A stretch of 64,000 nucleotides of DNA from Perca fluviatilis (GCF_010015445.1 NC_053120.1:692156-756155); one strand, 5' to 3'; shown: positions 20,591 to 33,639, counted from the first letter of the stretch. Translations and numbers: made by a program. The notes: a model not told the origin generated them from the letters alone.

Positions 20591-22039
20591 GGGACGGAGG
20601 GGTGTTTAGACTGATTTTAAAGGTTAGAGACTGGTTTTAAAAGGGTTAGTTAAAAAAATAGGGAAGGGCGTCCGCCGCGTCCCGTCCTCCCATAGCCGAC
20701 TAATGTCGGCCAGGGGGAAGAACGGAAACGCAGACAGTAGTTGCATCCCCTGAGGCCTCTGCCTTCCCATAATTGCAGTGCAACCAGGGGGGAAGAAACA
20801 GGCAGCCATCAGAAGCCCATAGCCCCCCGCAATCCCATAATTGGCTGGCGCTTCCAACAAAGGAGACGTCAGAACAACCAGGGGGGAAGGCGGGAAAGCT
20901 AATGGGTGCACGCCTAGGAGCCCAATTAGGTTATTTTAATCGTGAAACGGAGGTATATTATAAAGATAGTATGTTTGAATAAAAAGGTTAAGTCATTTTG
21001 AAAGTATTGTTTAAAATGGGGGGGATTGGCCTATTTTAGAAGCTAAATTTTAAGACACAATCATCAGTAGTGCACCCTGCATCAGGGAAAGCGCCAAGCA
21101 CATTATCACTAGATCTAAGGACGGCCCGACTAAGTGATCAAGCCCGTGAAGCGGTGCCCACCCAATGAGTGATCCAAATAGGAAAATACACAACTCCTAG
21201 GATCCAGAAATGTTAAGAAATAAAGAAGAAGAATACAATGAGAACAACTTTTTCTGCTGCGCATGGTTGTATTTTGCAGGGAAAATACAAGGAAAAGAAA
21301 TGGAATCTGAAATATGGGAAAGGAGGAAGCCCCCTGAATGGACGTATAGAAATCAACCACCACCTGAATGAAAGGAAGACACTAACCCCAATCAGACAGG
21401 ACACGGGTACCTGGAGTCCAGGGTCAATCCCCTAGGATACCAGACATAAACCCAAGACAACACACAGGAGGCAATTAAAATCAAATTAGAACAGCCAACC
21501 CAGTAGCCTAATCGCACCAACCAGGGTTGAAGGATGGCAAGACCTGAATTGAACAAAGGGTTTTGTTGAAAAAGCACCAGGAAGGAAGAGCAGGAATCCC
21601 GAAAACGGAACAGAAGATCCCACAGTGTATGACCAAGTGGAAGTGGACAAAAAATAATTGAAAAAAATGGAACGAACAAAAATATATAACAGGGCATGGC
21701 CAAGGGAAGAAAGAAAACAGCTCTCACAATAGGCAGTAGGTTAAATGCACAAACGACCAATGGAACAAGACCAACACCCAGGCAGGGAACCCCCAACAAA
21801 AAACGCTAAAGGCGCACAAACCCAAAACCGTAGGGAGGCCCCACAAGGAGGAGACGGCAGGAGGAGCCAAGAGAAACCGAGACACACATGCAGGACACAC
21901 ATGAGCACACAGGCCACACACGGAGGGGACAAGAGACAGGCCACGACGAGCACACACACACAAAGAAGAAACACAAAGAAAAAGAAAGAAAGTAGGCCAC
22001 ACAAAAGAGAGAAGAAATAGGCTACAGGGCCCTAGGCCA

Positions 22040-23891
22040 GAAGAAGAAGAAGAAGAAGAAGAAGAAAGAAGAAGAAGAAAGGAGAGGAAGAGGAAGAAGA
22101 AGAAGAAAGAAGAAAAGAAGTTGAAGAAAAGAAGAAGAAAGGAAGAAGACAAGAAAGAAGAAGAAGAAAGAAGTAGAAGAAGAAAGAAGAAGAAGAAGAA
22201 GAAGAAGAAATAGGAAGGAAGAAGAAAGTAAGAAAGGAAGAAGGAAAGAAAGAAGGAAGGAAGAAAGGAAGGGAAGAAAGAAGGAGAAGAAATAGGAAGG
22301 AAAGAAAGAGGGGGAAGAGGAAGAAGAAGAAAGGAAGAAAGAAGGTTAGGTTAGGTAGGTTAGGAAATAGGTGAAGTAAGAAGAAGAAGAAATAGGTAAG
22401 AAGAAAGAAGGGTTGAAGAAAGAAAGAAAGGAAGAAAGAAGAAAGGTTAGGTTAGGTTAGGTGAAATAGGGGAAGAAAGAAGAAGAAGAAGGGGTTAGGT
22501 TAGGCCCCAGGTTAGGGGGTCAGAAATAAAAGAAAAAAAAAGAGGAAATAAAAAAAAATGAAAAGAAAACAAAAGATAAAATAGACAATAAAATAAAATA
22601 AAATAAAAGAAATAAGAAGGAATAGAAGAATAAAATAAAGAAAAGAAAATAGGAAGAGAAGAAAATAAAGAGAAAATAAATAGAATGAAGTAAGTAAAGA
22701 AATAAATAAAATAAAATAAAATAAATAAATAAAATAAAGAAATAAAAGAAAATAGGAAGTAAATAGAAGAAAAAAAAGAAATAAAGAAATAAAGAATAAA
22801 TAAGAAATAAAAAATGAAATAAAATAAAATAAATAAAATAAATAAAATAGGCAAATGAAATAAATAAATAAAATAGAAAATAAATAAAATAAAATAAATA
22901 GAAGAAAAAAAAAGAAAGAAGAAAGAAAGAGGGGAATAAATAAAATAAATAAAATAAATAGAATAAATAGGAAGAAATAAAAATAGAAAATAAATAGGAA
23001 TAAAATAAATAAAATAATGAATAAAGAAATAAGGAAGGAAATAAAATAAATAGGAAGAAGAAGGAATAAAATAAATAAATAAATATAAATGAAGGAATAA
23101 ATAAATAAAATAATTTAAATAAATAAAATAGGAATGAAGAAAGAGAGAGGATAAAATAAAATAAATAAATAAATAAATAGGAAATAAATAAATAGGAATA
23201 AAGAAGAAATAAAATGAAAGGAAGTAGAAGAAAATAAATAGGAAATAAGAAATAGGAATAAATAAAGAAAATAAGTAAATAAAATAAGAAAATAAAATAA
23301 AATGGAATAATGAATAAATAAATAAATAAATAGGAATGAAATGAAATGAAATGAAATAAAATAAATAAAATGGAAATGAAGAAGAAGAAATAAAATAAAA
23401 TAAATAGAATAAATAAATAAAATAAATAAATAAAATAAATAAAATAAATAGAAGAATGAATGGAATAAGGAAAATGAAATGAAAATGAAATGAAATGAAA
23501 TAAAATAGGAAATGAAAATAGGAATAAAATAAAATAGAAATGAAATAAATAGGAATAAATAGGAAATAGGAATGAAGAAATGGGGCTGAAATGAAATGAA
23601 TGGAATAGGAATGAAATAAAATAAGAAAATAAATGGAAATGAAAATGAAATAAAATAAAAATAAAATAAATAAATATTGAAATAAATAAATGAAGGAATG
23701 AAATAGAATAGGAATAAAATAAATAGGAATAAATAGGAATAAATAAATAATAGGAATAGGAATAATAGGAATGGAATAGGAAATAGGAAATAGGAATAAA
23801 TAGGAATGGAAGGAAGGAAGAAATAAGGAATGGAATAGGGGCCGGGGAATGGAAGGGGCCGGGGGCCGAAATGGAATGGAATGGAATGGAA
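22040..23891 (+). repeat. very long purine-rich low-complexity tract (GAA, then AAATA/GGAATA)
   Basis: From 22040 the plus strand is almost pure A/G in GAA-type repeats with occasional GGTTAGG words (22346-22362, 22447-22461, 22494-22505). From about 22530 it becomes AAATA/AAATGA repeats, and near the gap GGAATAGGAAT and ATGGA repeats. The long frames on the complement are artefacts of the composition. It ends at an assembly gap. Confidence 0.9.
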
Positions 23892-24000
23892 NNNNNNNNN
23901 NNNNNNNNNNNNNNNNNNNNNNNNNNNNNNNNNNNNNNNNNNNNNNNNNNNNNNNNNNNNNNNNNNNNNNNNNNNNNNNNNNNNNNNNNNNNNNNNNNNN
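23892..24000. other. assembly gap (109 N)
   Basis: A run of 109 undetermined bases placed inside simple-sequence DNA. The true distance is unknown, so the repeat may be longer or the two sides may not be adjacent. Confidence 0.98.
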
Positions 24001-24231
24001 GTGAGAGAGATAACCAAAGATAGGGTTAGCACAGCAGCAAAAAAACACAACACAGAATAAAAATAAGAGAGATCATGTTTTAGAGGAGAGAGAACTACAG
24101 CTTCTGCTGGAATGAGCAACAGTTGTCAGTCGTGAAGTAGAAAGAGTGTGTGCAATGCAGAGATGTAACATCCAAAAATAATGTGTATGTGTTAATGCAA
24201 CAAAGCAGCCAAGAGAGAGAGAGGTAGATAT

Positions 24232-24331
24232 AGAAAGACAGACAGATAGGATAGATAGATAGTAGATAGATATAGATAAATAGATAGGATAGATAGATAT
24301 AGATAGATAGATAGATAGATAGATAGGATAG
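24232..24331 (+). repeat. GATA microsatellite
   Basis: Interrupted (GATA)n tract of about 100 bp. The sequence from 24332 to 25440 contains no gene or repeat that I can identify. Confidence 0.9.
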
Positions 24332-25449
24332 CTGCATACACGCTGGCCAACCCAGAAAAACACAAAGAAAATAAAAACTTACTTTGTAGATCTACCTGAA
24401 ATTACAAATAAGATGAGACATGTTCAGATATGGTTTCAAGTGTGGTTTTGAAACAAACCTTTCATTAATGTTCCCATGTTAAGTGAAAAAACTCTTGGGA
24501 CGGGATTTGGGGTGTTATTTGTGCCCTGAAGCTCTCCATTACGCACAAAATCCTTTGAAAAAAACAAACATCCATGCTGTTTTGAGTGAGATATGGTTCT
24601 GAATGTATCCAGCCTCTAACCTCCGGTGGTCAGTCAAAATCAGCCAGGGCTTTCTACGGCCATCGGGCCAAAGATTGTCAAAATGGATGCCATTAAGATC
24701 TGTATGGAAAGTTTTTAAAAAGCTGCCAAATGGTTACACTGACAAGACCAAAGTGATTGCTGTGTGTGTTTGGTGGTTGTGAACTGGCTCATCATCGCAG
24801 CACGTCCAGTCTGAAATCACCACTCTGGATGGCTGAGCACACAGACGGGTAGCCGGAAAGCACACAGCCGACGGGCCGAAAGCACACAGCTGATGCGCAT
24901 TTCTTGGCCCCTCGGCCAAAGCACAGTGAATGGGCCGGCCTTGCACGCAAGTACTTAGCAACACAGCCACATTAGTACCTTACCCACTGCAAATGACACA
25001 CAAACTTGAGAAAAGAAAGTATTAAGCCATGGTTTAACTGAAAACTATAGGCTGAGTCCTAGTTTACCCTTGCATGTGCACTTTGTAATTTTATTTTGTA
25101 TCACACTCTTGTTTTAATCCCCTAGAAAAAGGCGATGTTGAAGGGGCTGTTTGAGTGACAAAGCATTTTTTCACTCCCTTATTGATGGACAGTGTTACAT
25201 TGTGTGAGAGATTATTTGCTCCAAGTGAGAAGTGTGTGAAATTGAAGGTAAGCACTTTTGTTTTAATTATATGAGCTTTACATAACATTTTTTCAATACT
25301 ACTAAAGGCTAACAGTTAACATAGAAAACAAACTAAAACTAAATGTCCCCCTGCGGTAGGGGGCACATTCTTACAACTTGATCCCACTCCTTTCACTTAA
25401 CTACAGTGCATTAAAGTCAATCAGATGTCCTTGATCTGTGAACCACAGC

Positions 25450-26985
25450 ACAGTGAACCTTGAGGAAGAGAAGATAGGAGAGAGGGAGAGAAAGGAAGAG
25501 AAGAGAGATGAGGAGGGGAGAGATGAGGAGGAAAGAGAGAGACACAAGGGAGGAGGAAAGGAGATGAGAGGAGGGGAAGGAGAGATGAGAAGGAGAGATG
25601 GGAGAAATGAGGAAGAGAGGGAGAGATGAGGAGGAGAGGATGAGGAGGAGAGGGAGAGATGTGGACGAGAAAGAGAGAGGAAGAGAGACGAGGAGGAGAT
25701 GAGAGATGAGGAGAAAGAGAGAGAGAGAGGAGGAGAGAGAGACAGAGGAAAGAGAAGGAGAGAAGAGAGGGAGAACGAGAAGAGGAGGAGGAGGAGAGGG
25801 AGGAGGAGGAGGGAGGAGAGAGGAGAGAGAGGAAGAGGAGGAGGAGGAGGAGAAGAGAAGGAGAGGAGAGGAGAGAGGGGGGGGGAGAGAGAAGGGGAGG
25901 AGAGGGGGGAGGAGGAGAGAGATGAGGAGGAGGAGGAGAGAGGAGGAGGAGAGATGAGGAGGAAAAGAGAGACAGGAAGAGATGAGGAGAGGGAGAGGAG
26001 GAGGAGGAAAGGAGAGAGGAGAGAAAGAGAGAGGAGGAGGGGAGAGGAGAGGAGGAGAGATGAGGAGAGGGAGAGATGGGAGAGGAGAGATGAGAGAAAG
26101 AGGAGGAGGAGGAGGAGGGAAGAGGAGGAGAGTGGAGGAGAGGGAGAGATGGAGAGAAAGGAGGAAGAGAGGAGAGATGAGGAGGAGAAGAGAGATGAGA
26201 GAAGAGGAGGGGAGAGAGGAGGAGAGGAGGAGAAGGAGGAGAGGGAGAAAGAGAAGGAGAGGGAGAGATGAGAGGAGAGGGAGAGGAGAGGAAGAGGAGG
26301 AGGAGAGGGAGGAAGGAGGGAGGAGATGAGAGGAGGAAGAGATGAGGAGGAGAGGGAGAGAGGAGGAGGAGAGAGAGAAGGAGAAGAGGGAGGAGGAGAG
26401 GAAGAGAGGAGAGATAGAGAGAGGAGGAGGAGGGAGGAAGAGGAGGAGGGAGAGAGAAAGGATGAGAGAGAGAGAGGAGGAGAAAAAAGAGAGGAGGAGA
26501 GGGAGGAAGGAGGAGGAGAGAGGAGGAGGAGGGAGAGAGGGAGAGAGAGAGGAGGAGAGAAGAGGGGAGAGGGAGAGAGGAGGGAGGAGAGGAGGAAGAG
26601 GGAGAGGGAGGGAGGAGGGAGAGGAGGAGGGGAGGGAAGGGGAGGGAGGGGAGGAGAGAAGAGGAGAGGGAGAGAGGAAGAGGAGAGGGAGAGAGGGAGG
26701 AAGGGAGGAGGAGGAGGAGAGGAGGAGGGAGAGGAGAGGGAGAGGAGGAGGAGGAGGAGGAGGAGGAGGAGAGAGGAGGAGAGGAGAGAGGAGAAGAAGG
26801 AGAGAGGGAGAGAGGAGGAGGAAGGGAGGAAGAGAGAGGAGAGAGGGAGATAGTGAGGAGAGGGAGAGGAGAAGGAGAGAGGAGGAGAGAGGAGAGGAGA
26901 GGGAGAGGGAGGGGAGAGGAAGGAGAGAGGGAGAGATGAGGAGGAGAGGGAGAGATGAGGATGAGGAGAGATGAGGAGGATCGAT
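25450..26985 (+). repeat. 1.5-kb purine-only GAGGAG/GAGA tract
   Basis: Nearly every plus-strand base is A or G, with scattered GATGAG interruptions, for about 1.5 kb. The period shifts between GA, GAG and GGAGAG. Long frames rich in Arg and Glu are shadows of this composition. Such homopurine mirror repeats can form triplex DNA and are error-prone in assembly. Confidence 0.92.
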
Positions 26986-27155
26986 TAATTGTCGATAAGA
27001 ATTTACCCGATTAAATTAAATTAATTGTCGGCTAATTGAACATTTCAATCTAAGACCGTTTTCCACAGGAAGTAGGCCTAATTGAACGTAACACGAGATT
27101 CTCGTGGGCGGCGAGAGACCCGACACAAACTTGAGGCGGCAAAAAAGAAACCAAG

Positions 27156-27839
27156 CATGAGGCGGTCAAAACGGAGCGGAGTGTGGGAGCATTTCAAATT
27201 AATGAATGATGACAAAGACGCCCAATGTAAACTCTGCGGCTACTACGTTTAAGTTCAGCAGCTCTACGAGTTCGCTAAGATACCACCTTCATAACTTGCA
27301 TGCAGCCATGTTGCAGGGAGGAAGTCTGTCGCCTTCACAACCTACAATCAGTGGTGGGAAGGCGAGTATGTGACCACAGGAAAACGGAGGGCATTACTCA
27401 GAGGATTTGCGGCATGATCGAAAAAGATATGATGCCAATTAGCACCACTGACGGTGAGGGATTTTGGGAGTTATTACACTACATGGAGCCAGGATATAAT
27501 ATCCCTTCTCGAGTGACCATTACTACCCACTTGGAAGCACGCTACAAAAACAAGAAGGCTGAGCTAAAAACACAGTTAGCCGCGGCTAATGTGGCTCTGA
27601 CGACGGATTGTTGGACCGCACTGACTACAGAGAGCTACATAACAATCACTTGCCACTACATTGGAAACGACTGGCAGGTAAAGTCAGCAGGGCTTCTCAC
27701 GGAGAGCCTGTCAGAGAGACATACAGCTGATAAGTCAGCTGACAAACTCAACCAGGCTGTGAAGTCATGGGGACACACCGGGCGTTGTGAAGTCCGTGTA
27801 CGTTATGTGCTGGCGCTACCCGAGCTGGCTATGTACTCC
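27156..27839 (+). pseudogene. hAT transposase N-terminal part with BED zinc finger
   Basis: From the ATG at 27157, the frame gives a BED finger start (SGVWEHFKLMNDDKDAQCKLCG). After a one-base shift near 27245 it continues TFKFSSSTSSLRYHLHNLH, completing the Cys2-His2 pattern. The next frame (27375-27770) carries hAT conserved stretches: ITQRICGMIEKDMMP, LTTDCWTALTTESYITIT and SAGLLTESLSERHTADK. The run of conserved residues ends at KSWG; what follows does not match the family. A donor-like GTAAGAG lies at 27840. ZBED-type transposases bind the element ends through the BED finger. This copy is frameshifted and lacks the central catalytic part. Confidence 0.75.
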
Positions 27840-29015
27840 GGTAAGAGAGTCGCTGCAACCTTTGGTTTAGTTCAACAGATTTATTGACGTCCAATTCCAG
27901 CAGGTAAATACAGTGCTTGATGCTTGTGATAGTATGTGTTTGTGTGTGGTTTTCTGTAAAATAAAGAAATACAGAATATGTAAATATAACCTGTACATAA
28001 TGAATACACATATATACAGATTACAGGTCAATAAGCAACAACTCACTGCAATATACACAATTATATGCAATATACATAATTGTTATGCAATACATAGTTG
28101 CTGTGCAAACAACCAAATAATACTGGATAGTACTGGAAACCAATAAATTCCAATGTAGTAGAGAATACGCTGCAGGTCTCATTGTGCAGTTACATCTATT
28201 GGCCACTAGATGTCGCTCCAAGACCACAAATGAACATAACAGCTACATACAGGTGCAATAGTCATGTCATACACCAGCGGCGCGAATGGCACGGTGAAAT
28301 GCGCTTCAACAATTAAACCAGCAACACCATCGTGAGTGCAACAGCTGAACTAATCCTCAGCAGGATTGTAATTAACGAATGTACAACACTGTATTAACAT
28401 GCATCCATCAGGGTGAGAAATTAGTACCCGCCACTGGCGGGTATTTTTTCAAAGTGGCGGGTGACTTTGCCTTGTTTACCAGCCACAGTGGCGGGTGGAT
28501 TGTAAAACATTCCTTGTAACGGATTGGACAGTTTTTGTCAAAGAATGCTGTTGTTAAGTAACAATGCACAATGCTTATAGAAGTCACGTTACGTTACTGC
28601 TAATGAATCCCCAAAATGTCCAGATTTAGCTGCTTCATAATAAAAACATTCAAATACCAACATAACGGAGGACCTTTATTGTGAAGAACTTACAGGAAAT
28701 GAAACCGTTCACAGCCGGGGCTTTGACCACGCATAGTCGAGTAGCTAGTTTTCACCACGCTAGTCCGTGACACATGTAGCTAGCTAGCTGAGCTGAGGTA
28801 CAGACGAAAGGAAAATGATCTGTTAAAAAATGTGGCGACATATCCCCGGTGTTAAGAGGCCCGCCGCGGAGTAAGCAGTAGCTATGGATGTACAAACAGT
28901 TGAGAGCGAAGTAAAGAAAAAGAGGAGGTACTTCTCGAACAAGTGGCGCATTGACAAACGTACAGCGAAAGACCATGCAAAACATTTCAGACCGTCCTGC
29001 CAACCTGTAGACATT
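27840..29015 (+). other. interior of split hAT: no clear gene, small palindrome and one short frame
   Basis: Holds ACCCGCCACTGGCGGGT (28425-28441), a near-perfect palindrome followed by more GGCGGGTG words, and a frame from 28884 (MDVQTVESEVKKKRRYFSNK, then WRIDKRTAKDHAKHF) that runs into the piggyBac element at 29020. The latter looks like the basic start of a transposon protein, but I cannot name it. Confidence 0.35.
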
Positions 29016-29960
29016 TTAACCCTCATGCCCTCCTTAAAAAAACTTACTCTCGACACCTTCGAGGCAAAAATGTCCACGCACACAAAAACTGTTATTAAAT
29101 CATCATATATCAATATTTTTTTCTGCTTTTTTTTCATAAATCACTTAAACAACTTCTCACCTAATCAAAACTACCAAACATTCAATCATTTTCAGGATTT
29201 TAACCCTTTAAATGCCAGTTTATGTATTTGAAGTATTTCATTTTTTATTACAAAAAACACAAAAAATGATTTTTTTTCCATATAATGAATAATATCTAGA
29301 TGGGGCTTTGGTGGTGATTAGAGGCTTGGATATGTCAAAGATAAGCAACAAAATTAATTTGATTGCATTAGTATTTTTTACATAGTTCCAGATACTCCTT
29401 TTGGACACCTTCGAGGCAAAATGTACATGTCCAAAAACTGATATTAAATCATCATATATCAATATTATTTCTGCTTTTTTTCATAAATCACTTAAACAAC
29501 TTGGAAATTGCTCAAAACTACCAAAAATTTAATAATTTTCTGGATTTTAACCCTTTAAATGCCAGTTTTAAATCTTTGAAGTAACAATTATTTATGAAAA
29601 ACCCAACAAAACATTAATTATTTTCCATAAAATAAATCATAGGGAATGGGGCTTTGGGGGGGGATTAGAGGCTTGGATATGTCAAAGATAAGCAACAAAA
29701 CTGATTTGATTGCATGTATTAGTTTTTTATGTAATTCCAGATACCCCTTTGGACCTTTTGAGGCAAAAATGGCCCCATTGACTTCCATTATAACCACATG
29801 TTTTGATCTCACTGCCTTTACAGTATAAAACCATGCATTCTGTAATATCAGCATTTCATTTGGAAGAAAACTAGTCATATTTGACATTTTTACAGTATTT
29901 CACCAGATTCAACCATTTTGCCCTTGTAGGCATGCATGAAATTATAGTTATATTATGGAG

Positions 29961-29962
<2 letters not shown>

Positions 29963-30035
<73 letters not shown>

Positions 30036-30075
30036 TGTTTGTGTTGTGTGTGTGTGTATGTGTGTGTGTGAGAGT
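29963..30075 (+). repeat. GT microsatellite in left foldback arm
   Basis: (GT)n with a few TTTGTG interruptions. The matching position in the right arm holds CA tracts (30955-30995 and 31117-31341), as expected for inverted arms. Confidence 0.95.
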
Positions 30076-30144
30076 TTGCGTAAACCTGTAAGCAAGCAAT
30101 GATCATTTTAGGGCTGAAAAAAGGCATCTTTTGAAGGATGCATT

Positions 30145-30780
30145 TCATGTGTCTTTGAAGACGTGCTTGAATAAAAACATTGTCTCCTGCATTTGCTGTA
30201 AACTGGCGCTTATCATTTCAAATGGTTTGTGGGACATGGTGGCCCTGAAGACTGGTCTCCCACTATGGACATCCCACAGGCTCCGGGTGGATTCCCCTTT
30301 GGACCGGTACACACCAGCCAGGTGTGAAGTCCCATGTATGTTCAAATCTCTTGAGCATCCACATCACTCCATCCTGAGATTGAACACCTCCCGTGTAGGT
30401 TTGTCATTTCCTGAATCAGCTGGATCAAGTCAAGAGTGAAGAAAAGGTGGAAAGAGGATGCCACATCATGGATTCTTGATATGGCATATCTCGTGGGCTC
30501 TGACATCATGCCGGTCGGTGCTTGAATGTTGCGCAGCGTCTCAGTATTAGATGGAGACCAGACTTGCCAATTCTTCACTGTCCATTCAATGTTAGGATGG
30601 ACAGGATCTTCAGTGTCCTCTCCACTTTCAGAGGAAGGGTTAGAGGCACTCACAGAGTTGGAGGACTCCAGTGACCATTTTGTCAGACTCCAGAAACTTG
30701 TGTCATCTTCAGATGAGTCCTGCAGTTGGCTGGAAGATAAAGGCTCCTTCTCTTTGCTCCAGGTCTGTCTCCTTCTCTAG
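30145..30780 (-). pseudogene. piggyBac transposase N-terminal fragment
   Basis: On the minus strand, 30780-30342 encodes an acidic Ser-rich N-terminus, then NIEWTVKNWQVWSPSN and FTLDLIQLIQEMTN. After a frame break near 30343 it continues LAGVYRSKGESTRSLWDVHS and RPVFRATMSHKPFEMIS. This order is characteristic of the piggyBac DDE family (DDE_Tnp_1_7). The catalytic Asp residues lie further downstream in the family and are absent here. A second copy at 63436-64000 differs by only a handful of bases, so both derive from one recently active deletion derivative. Confidence 0.85.
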
Positions 30781-30949
30781 AGCCAGGTGCATAAACACAC
30801 TAATAGTTGTTTCTGTTTACAACTAAAGCAGGAGACAATGTTTTTATTCAAGCACGTCTTCAAAGACACATGAAATGCATCCTTCAAAAGAAGCCCTTTT
30901 TTCACCCAGATTTACACAAACACTCTCTCTCACACACAGACACGCATGC

Positions 30950-30951
30950 AT

Positions 30952-30997
<46 letters not shown>

Positions 30998-31345
30998 CTC
31001 CATAATATAACTGGCTAAAGTAAGGTGCGCTTTTTTCACCACTAAAATTATCATTGTTTGTTTACAGATTTACACAAACTCTCTCTCACACACAGACATG
31101 CATACATACATGCATGCACACACACACACACACACGCATACATACACGCGCACGCACACACACACACACACACACACAACCCACACACACACACCCACCC
31201 ACCCACACACCCACAGACACACACAAATATACATATACACACACACACACACACACAGAGAAACATACACACACACACACACATACACACACACACACAC
31301 GCACGCGCGTGCGCACACACACACACGCACACACACACACAGCTC
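30950..31345 (+). repeat. CA-rich microsatellites in right foldback arm
   Basis: Two blocks of CA repeats with CATACATA and CACGCG interruptions. An 80-bp segment (TTTACACAAACNCTCTCTCTC type) is repeated before each block (30911 and 31069), showing a local tandem duplication. Frames here are shadows. Confidence 0.9.
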
Positions 31346-32105
31346 CATAATATAACTATAATTTCATGCATCGGCCTACAAGGGCAAAATGGTTGAATCT
31401 GGTGAAATACTGTAAAAATGTCAAATATGACTAGTTTTCTTCCAAATGAAATGCTGACATTACAGAATGCATGGTTTTATACTGTAAAGGCAGTGAGATC
31501 AAAACATGTGGTTATAATGGAAGTCAATGGGGCCATTTTTGCCTCGAAGGTGTCCAGAGGGAGTATCTGGAACTACATAAAAAATACTAATGCAATCAAA
31601 TTAATTTTGTTGCTTATCTTTGACATATCCAAGCCTCTAATCACCACCAAAGCCCCATCTACATATTATTCATTATATGGGAAAAAAATCATTTTTTGTG
31701 TTTTTTTTTTTAAATAATTACATACTTCAAATACATAAACTGGCATTTAAAGGGTTAAAATCCTGAAAATGATTGAATGTTTGGTGGTTTTGATTAGGTA
31801 AGAAGTTGTTTAAGTGATTCATGAAAAAAAAACAGAAAAAAATATTGATATATGATGATTTAATAACAGTTTTTGTGTGCGTGGACATTTTTGCCTCGAA
31901 GGTGTCCAGAGGGTACAAAATGAATCATTTAAGTATAAAAGACATGTAAGAGTAAAAAACACTGGATTTAAAAAATTTGACTGAAAAGAAGGATTCCTAC
32001 AAAATTTCATGCCATAAGAAGTAACACAGCAAAAATGATCACGAAATGAAAAAAAAAAACTTGAGAAAAATGTACAAAAATGACCGAAGAGGGCATGAGG
32101 GTTAA

Positions 32106-33294
32106 AGCCGGATTTGGATACAAAAAGATTTCCCAAGCTTTAAACATCCCAAGGAGCACTGTGCAAGCGATAATATTGAAATGGAAGGAGTATCAGACCA
32201 CTACAAATCTACGAAGACCCGGCCATCCCTCTAAACTTTCAGCTCATACAATGAGAAGACTGATCAGAGATGCAGCCAAGAGGCCCATGATCACTCTGGA
32301 TGAACTGCAGAGATCTACAGCTGAGGTGGGAGACTCTGTCCATAGGACAACAATCAGTCGTATACTGCACAAATCTGGCCTTTATGGAAGAGTGGCAAGA
32401 AGAAAGCCATTTCTTAAAGATATCCATAAAAAGTGTCGTTTAAAGTTTGCCAAAAGCCACCTGGGAGACACACCAAACATGTGGAAGAAGGTGCTGTGGT
32501 CAGATGAAACCAAAATCGAACCTTTTTTTTGGCAACAATGCAAAACGTTATTGTTTGGCGTAAAAGCAACACAGCTCATCACCCTGAACACACCATCCCC
32601 ACTGTCAAACATGGTGGTGGCAGCATCATGGTTTGGGCCTGCTTTTCTTCAGCAGGGACAGGGGAAGATGGTTAAAATTGATGGGAAGATGGATGGAGCC
32701 AAATACAGGACCATTCTGGAAGAAAACCTGATGGAGTCCGCAAAAGACCTGAGACTGGGGCCGGAGATTTGTCTTCCAACAAGACAATGATCCAAAACAT
32801 AAAGCAAAATCTACAATGGAATGGTTCACAAATAAACATATCCAGGTGTTAGAATGGCCAAGTCAAAGTCCAGACCTGAATCCAATCGGAATCTGTGGAA
32901 AGAACTGAAAACTGCTGTTCACAAACGCTCTCCATCCAACCTCACTGAGCTCGAGCTGTTTTGCAAGGAGGAATGGGCAAAAATGTCAGTCTCTCGATGT
33001 GCAAAACTGATAGAGACATACCCCAAGCCACTTACAGCTGTAATCGCAGCAAAAGGGTGGCGCGCTACAAAGTATTAACTTAAGGGGGCTGAATAATTTT
33101 GCACGCCCAATATTTCAGTTTTTTATTTGTTTAAAAGGTTTGAAATATCCAATAAATTTCGTTCCACTTCATGATTGTGTCCCACTTGTTGTTGATTCTT
33201 CACAAACAATTACAGTTTTATATCTTTATGTTTGAGGCCTGAAATGTGGCAAAAGGTCGAAACGTTCAAGGGGGCCGAATACTTTCGCAAGGCA

Positions 33295-33299
<5 letters not shown>
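32106..33299 (+). pseudogene. Tc1-like transposase, 5'-truncated and frameshifted
   Basis: The frame starts abruptly at the right TTAA of the piggyBac element with AGFGYKKISQALNIPRSTVQ, the helix-turn-helix region of Tc1 transposases; the preceding N-terminus is missing. It continues through RRPGHPSKLS and SRILHKSGLYGRVARRKPF to the first catalytic Asp ([10 protein letters not shown]). Frame breaks lie around 32540-32640 and near 32760; the remaining catalytic block is present as FQQDNDPKH and SPDLNPI. The C-terminus ends at TAA 33076-33078. The 3' inverted repeat runs to 33299 with GGGGCCGAATACTTTCGCAA. In active elements the protein cuts at TA dinucleotides. Confidence 0.9.
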
Positions 33300-33337
<38 letters not shown>

Positions 33338-33434
33338 TGTACATACATACACACACACACACATACACACACACATGTACATACATACACACACACATGT
33401 ACATACACACACATATATACACACACACATATAT

Positions 33435-33495
<61 letters not shown>

Positions 33496-33497
33496 CA

Positions 33498-33545
<48 letters not shown>
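33297..33545 (+). repeat. TA/CA compound microsatellite
   Basis: Alternating (TA)n and (CA)n with TGTACATACATACACACACA blocks, starting right at the Tc1 end. Frames on both strands are artefacts. Confidence 0.95.
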
Positions 33546-33639
33546 TGACACATTGTATGTAAACTGCGTTTTTATGCAGTTGTACCCTTGTCATGTCAAA
33601 CCTTATTAAACACTTTCTCCTTTATTTAATTTTAACAGG

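Larger units (their letters stand above)
29016..32105. mobile_element. piggyBac-type foldback element, 3.1 kb
   Basis: The element 29020-32101 begins CCCTCATGCCCTC and ends with its complement. It is flanked by TTAA on both sides (29016-29019 and 32102-32105), the piggyBac signature. The two outer arms, about 1.1 kb each (29020-30195 and 30826-32101), are inverted copies including long GT/CA tracts at the same place. The left arm itself holds two tandem copies of a 355-bp unit (GACACCTTCGAGGCAAAA at about 29050 and 29405). The centre holds part of a piggyBac transposase on the minus strand. Related fragments lie at 57137-57744 and 63436-64000. Confidence 0.85.

Noticed and set aside
22495..24119. 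Very long minus-strand frames crossing the N gap
   Set aside because: They arise from AAATA/GAA low-complexity sequence and read through undetermined bases.
25438..26974. Several long Arg/Glu-rich frames
   Set aside because: Purine-only simple repeat leaves frames open by chance; no start context, domain or splice logic.
31051..31396. His/Thr and Cys/Val repeat frames
   Set aside because: Shadows of the CA/GT microsatellite; same for 29871-30148, 33210-33609, 51702-51946 and 61930-62316.
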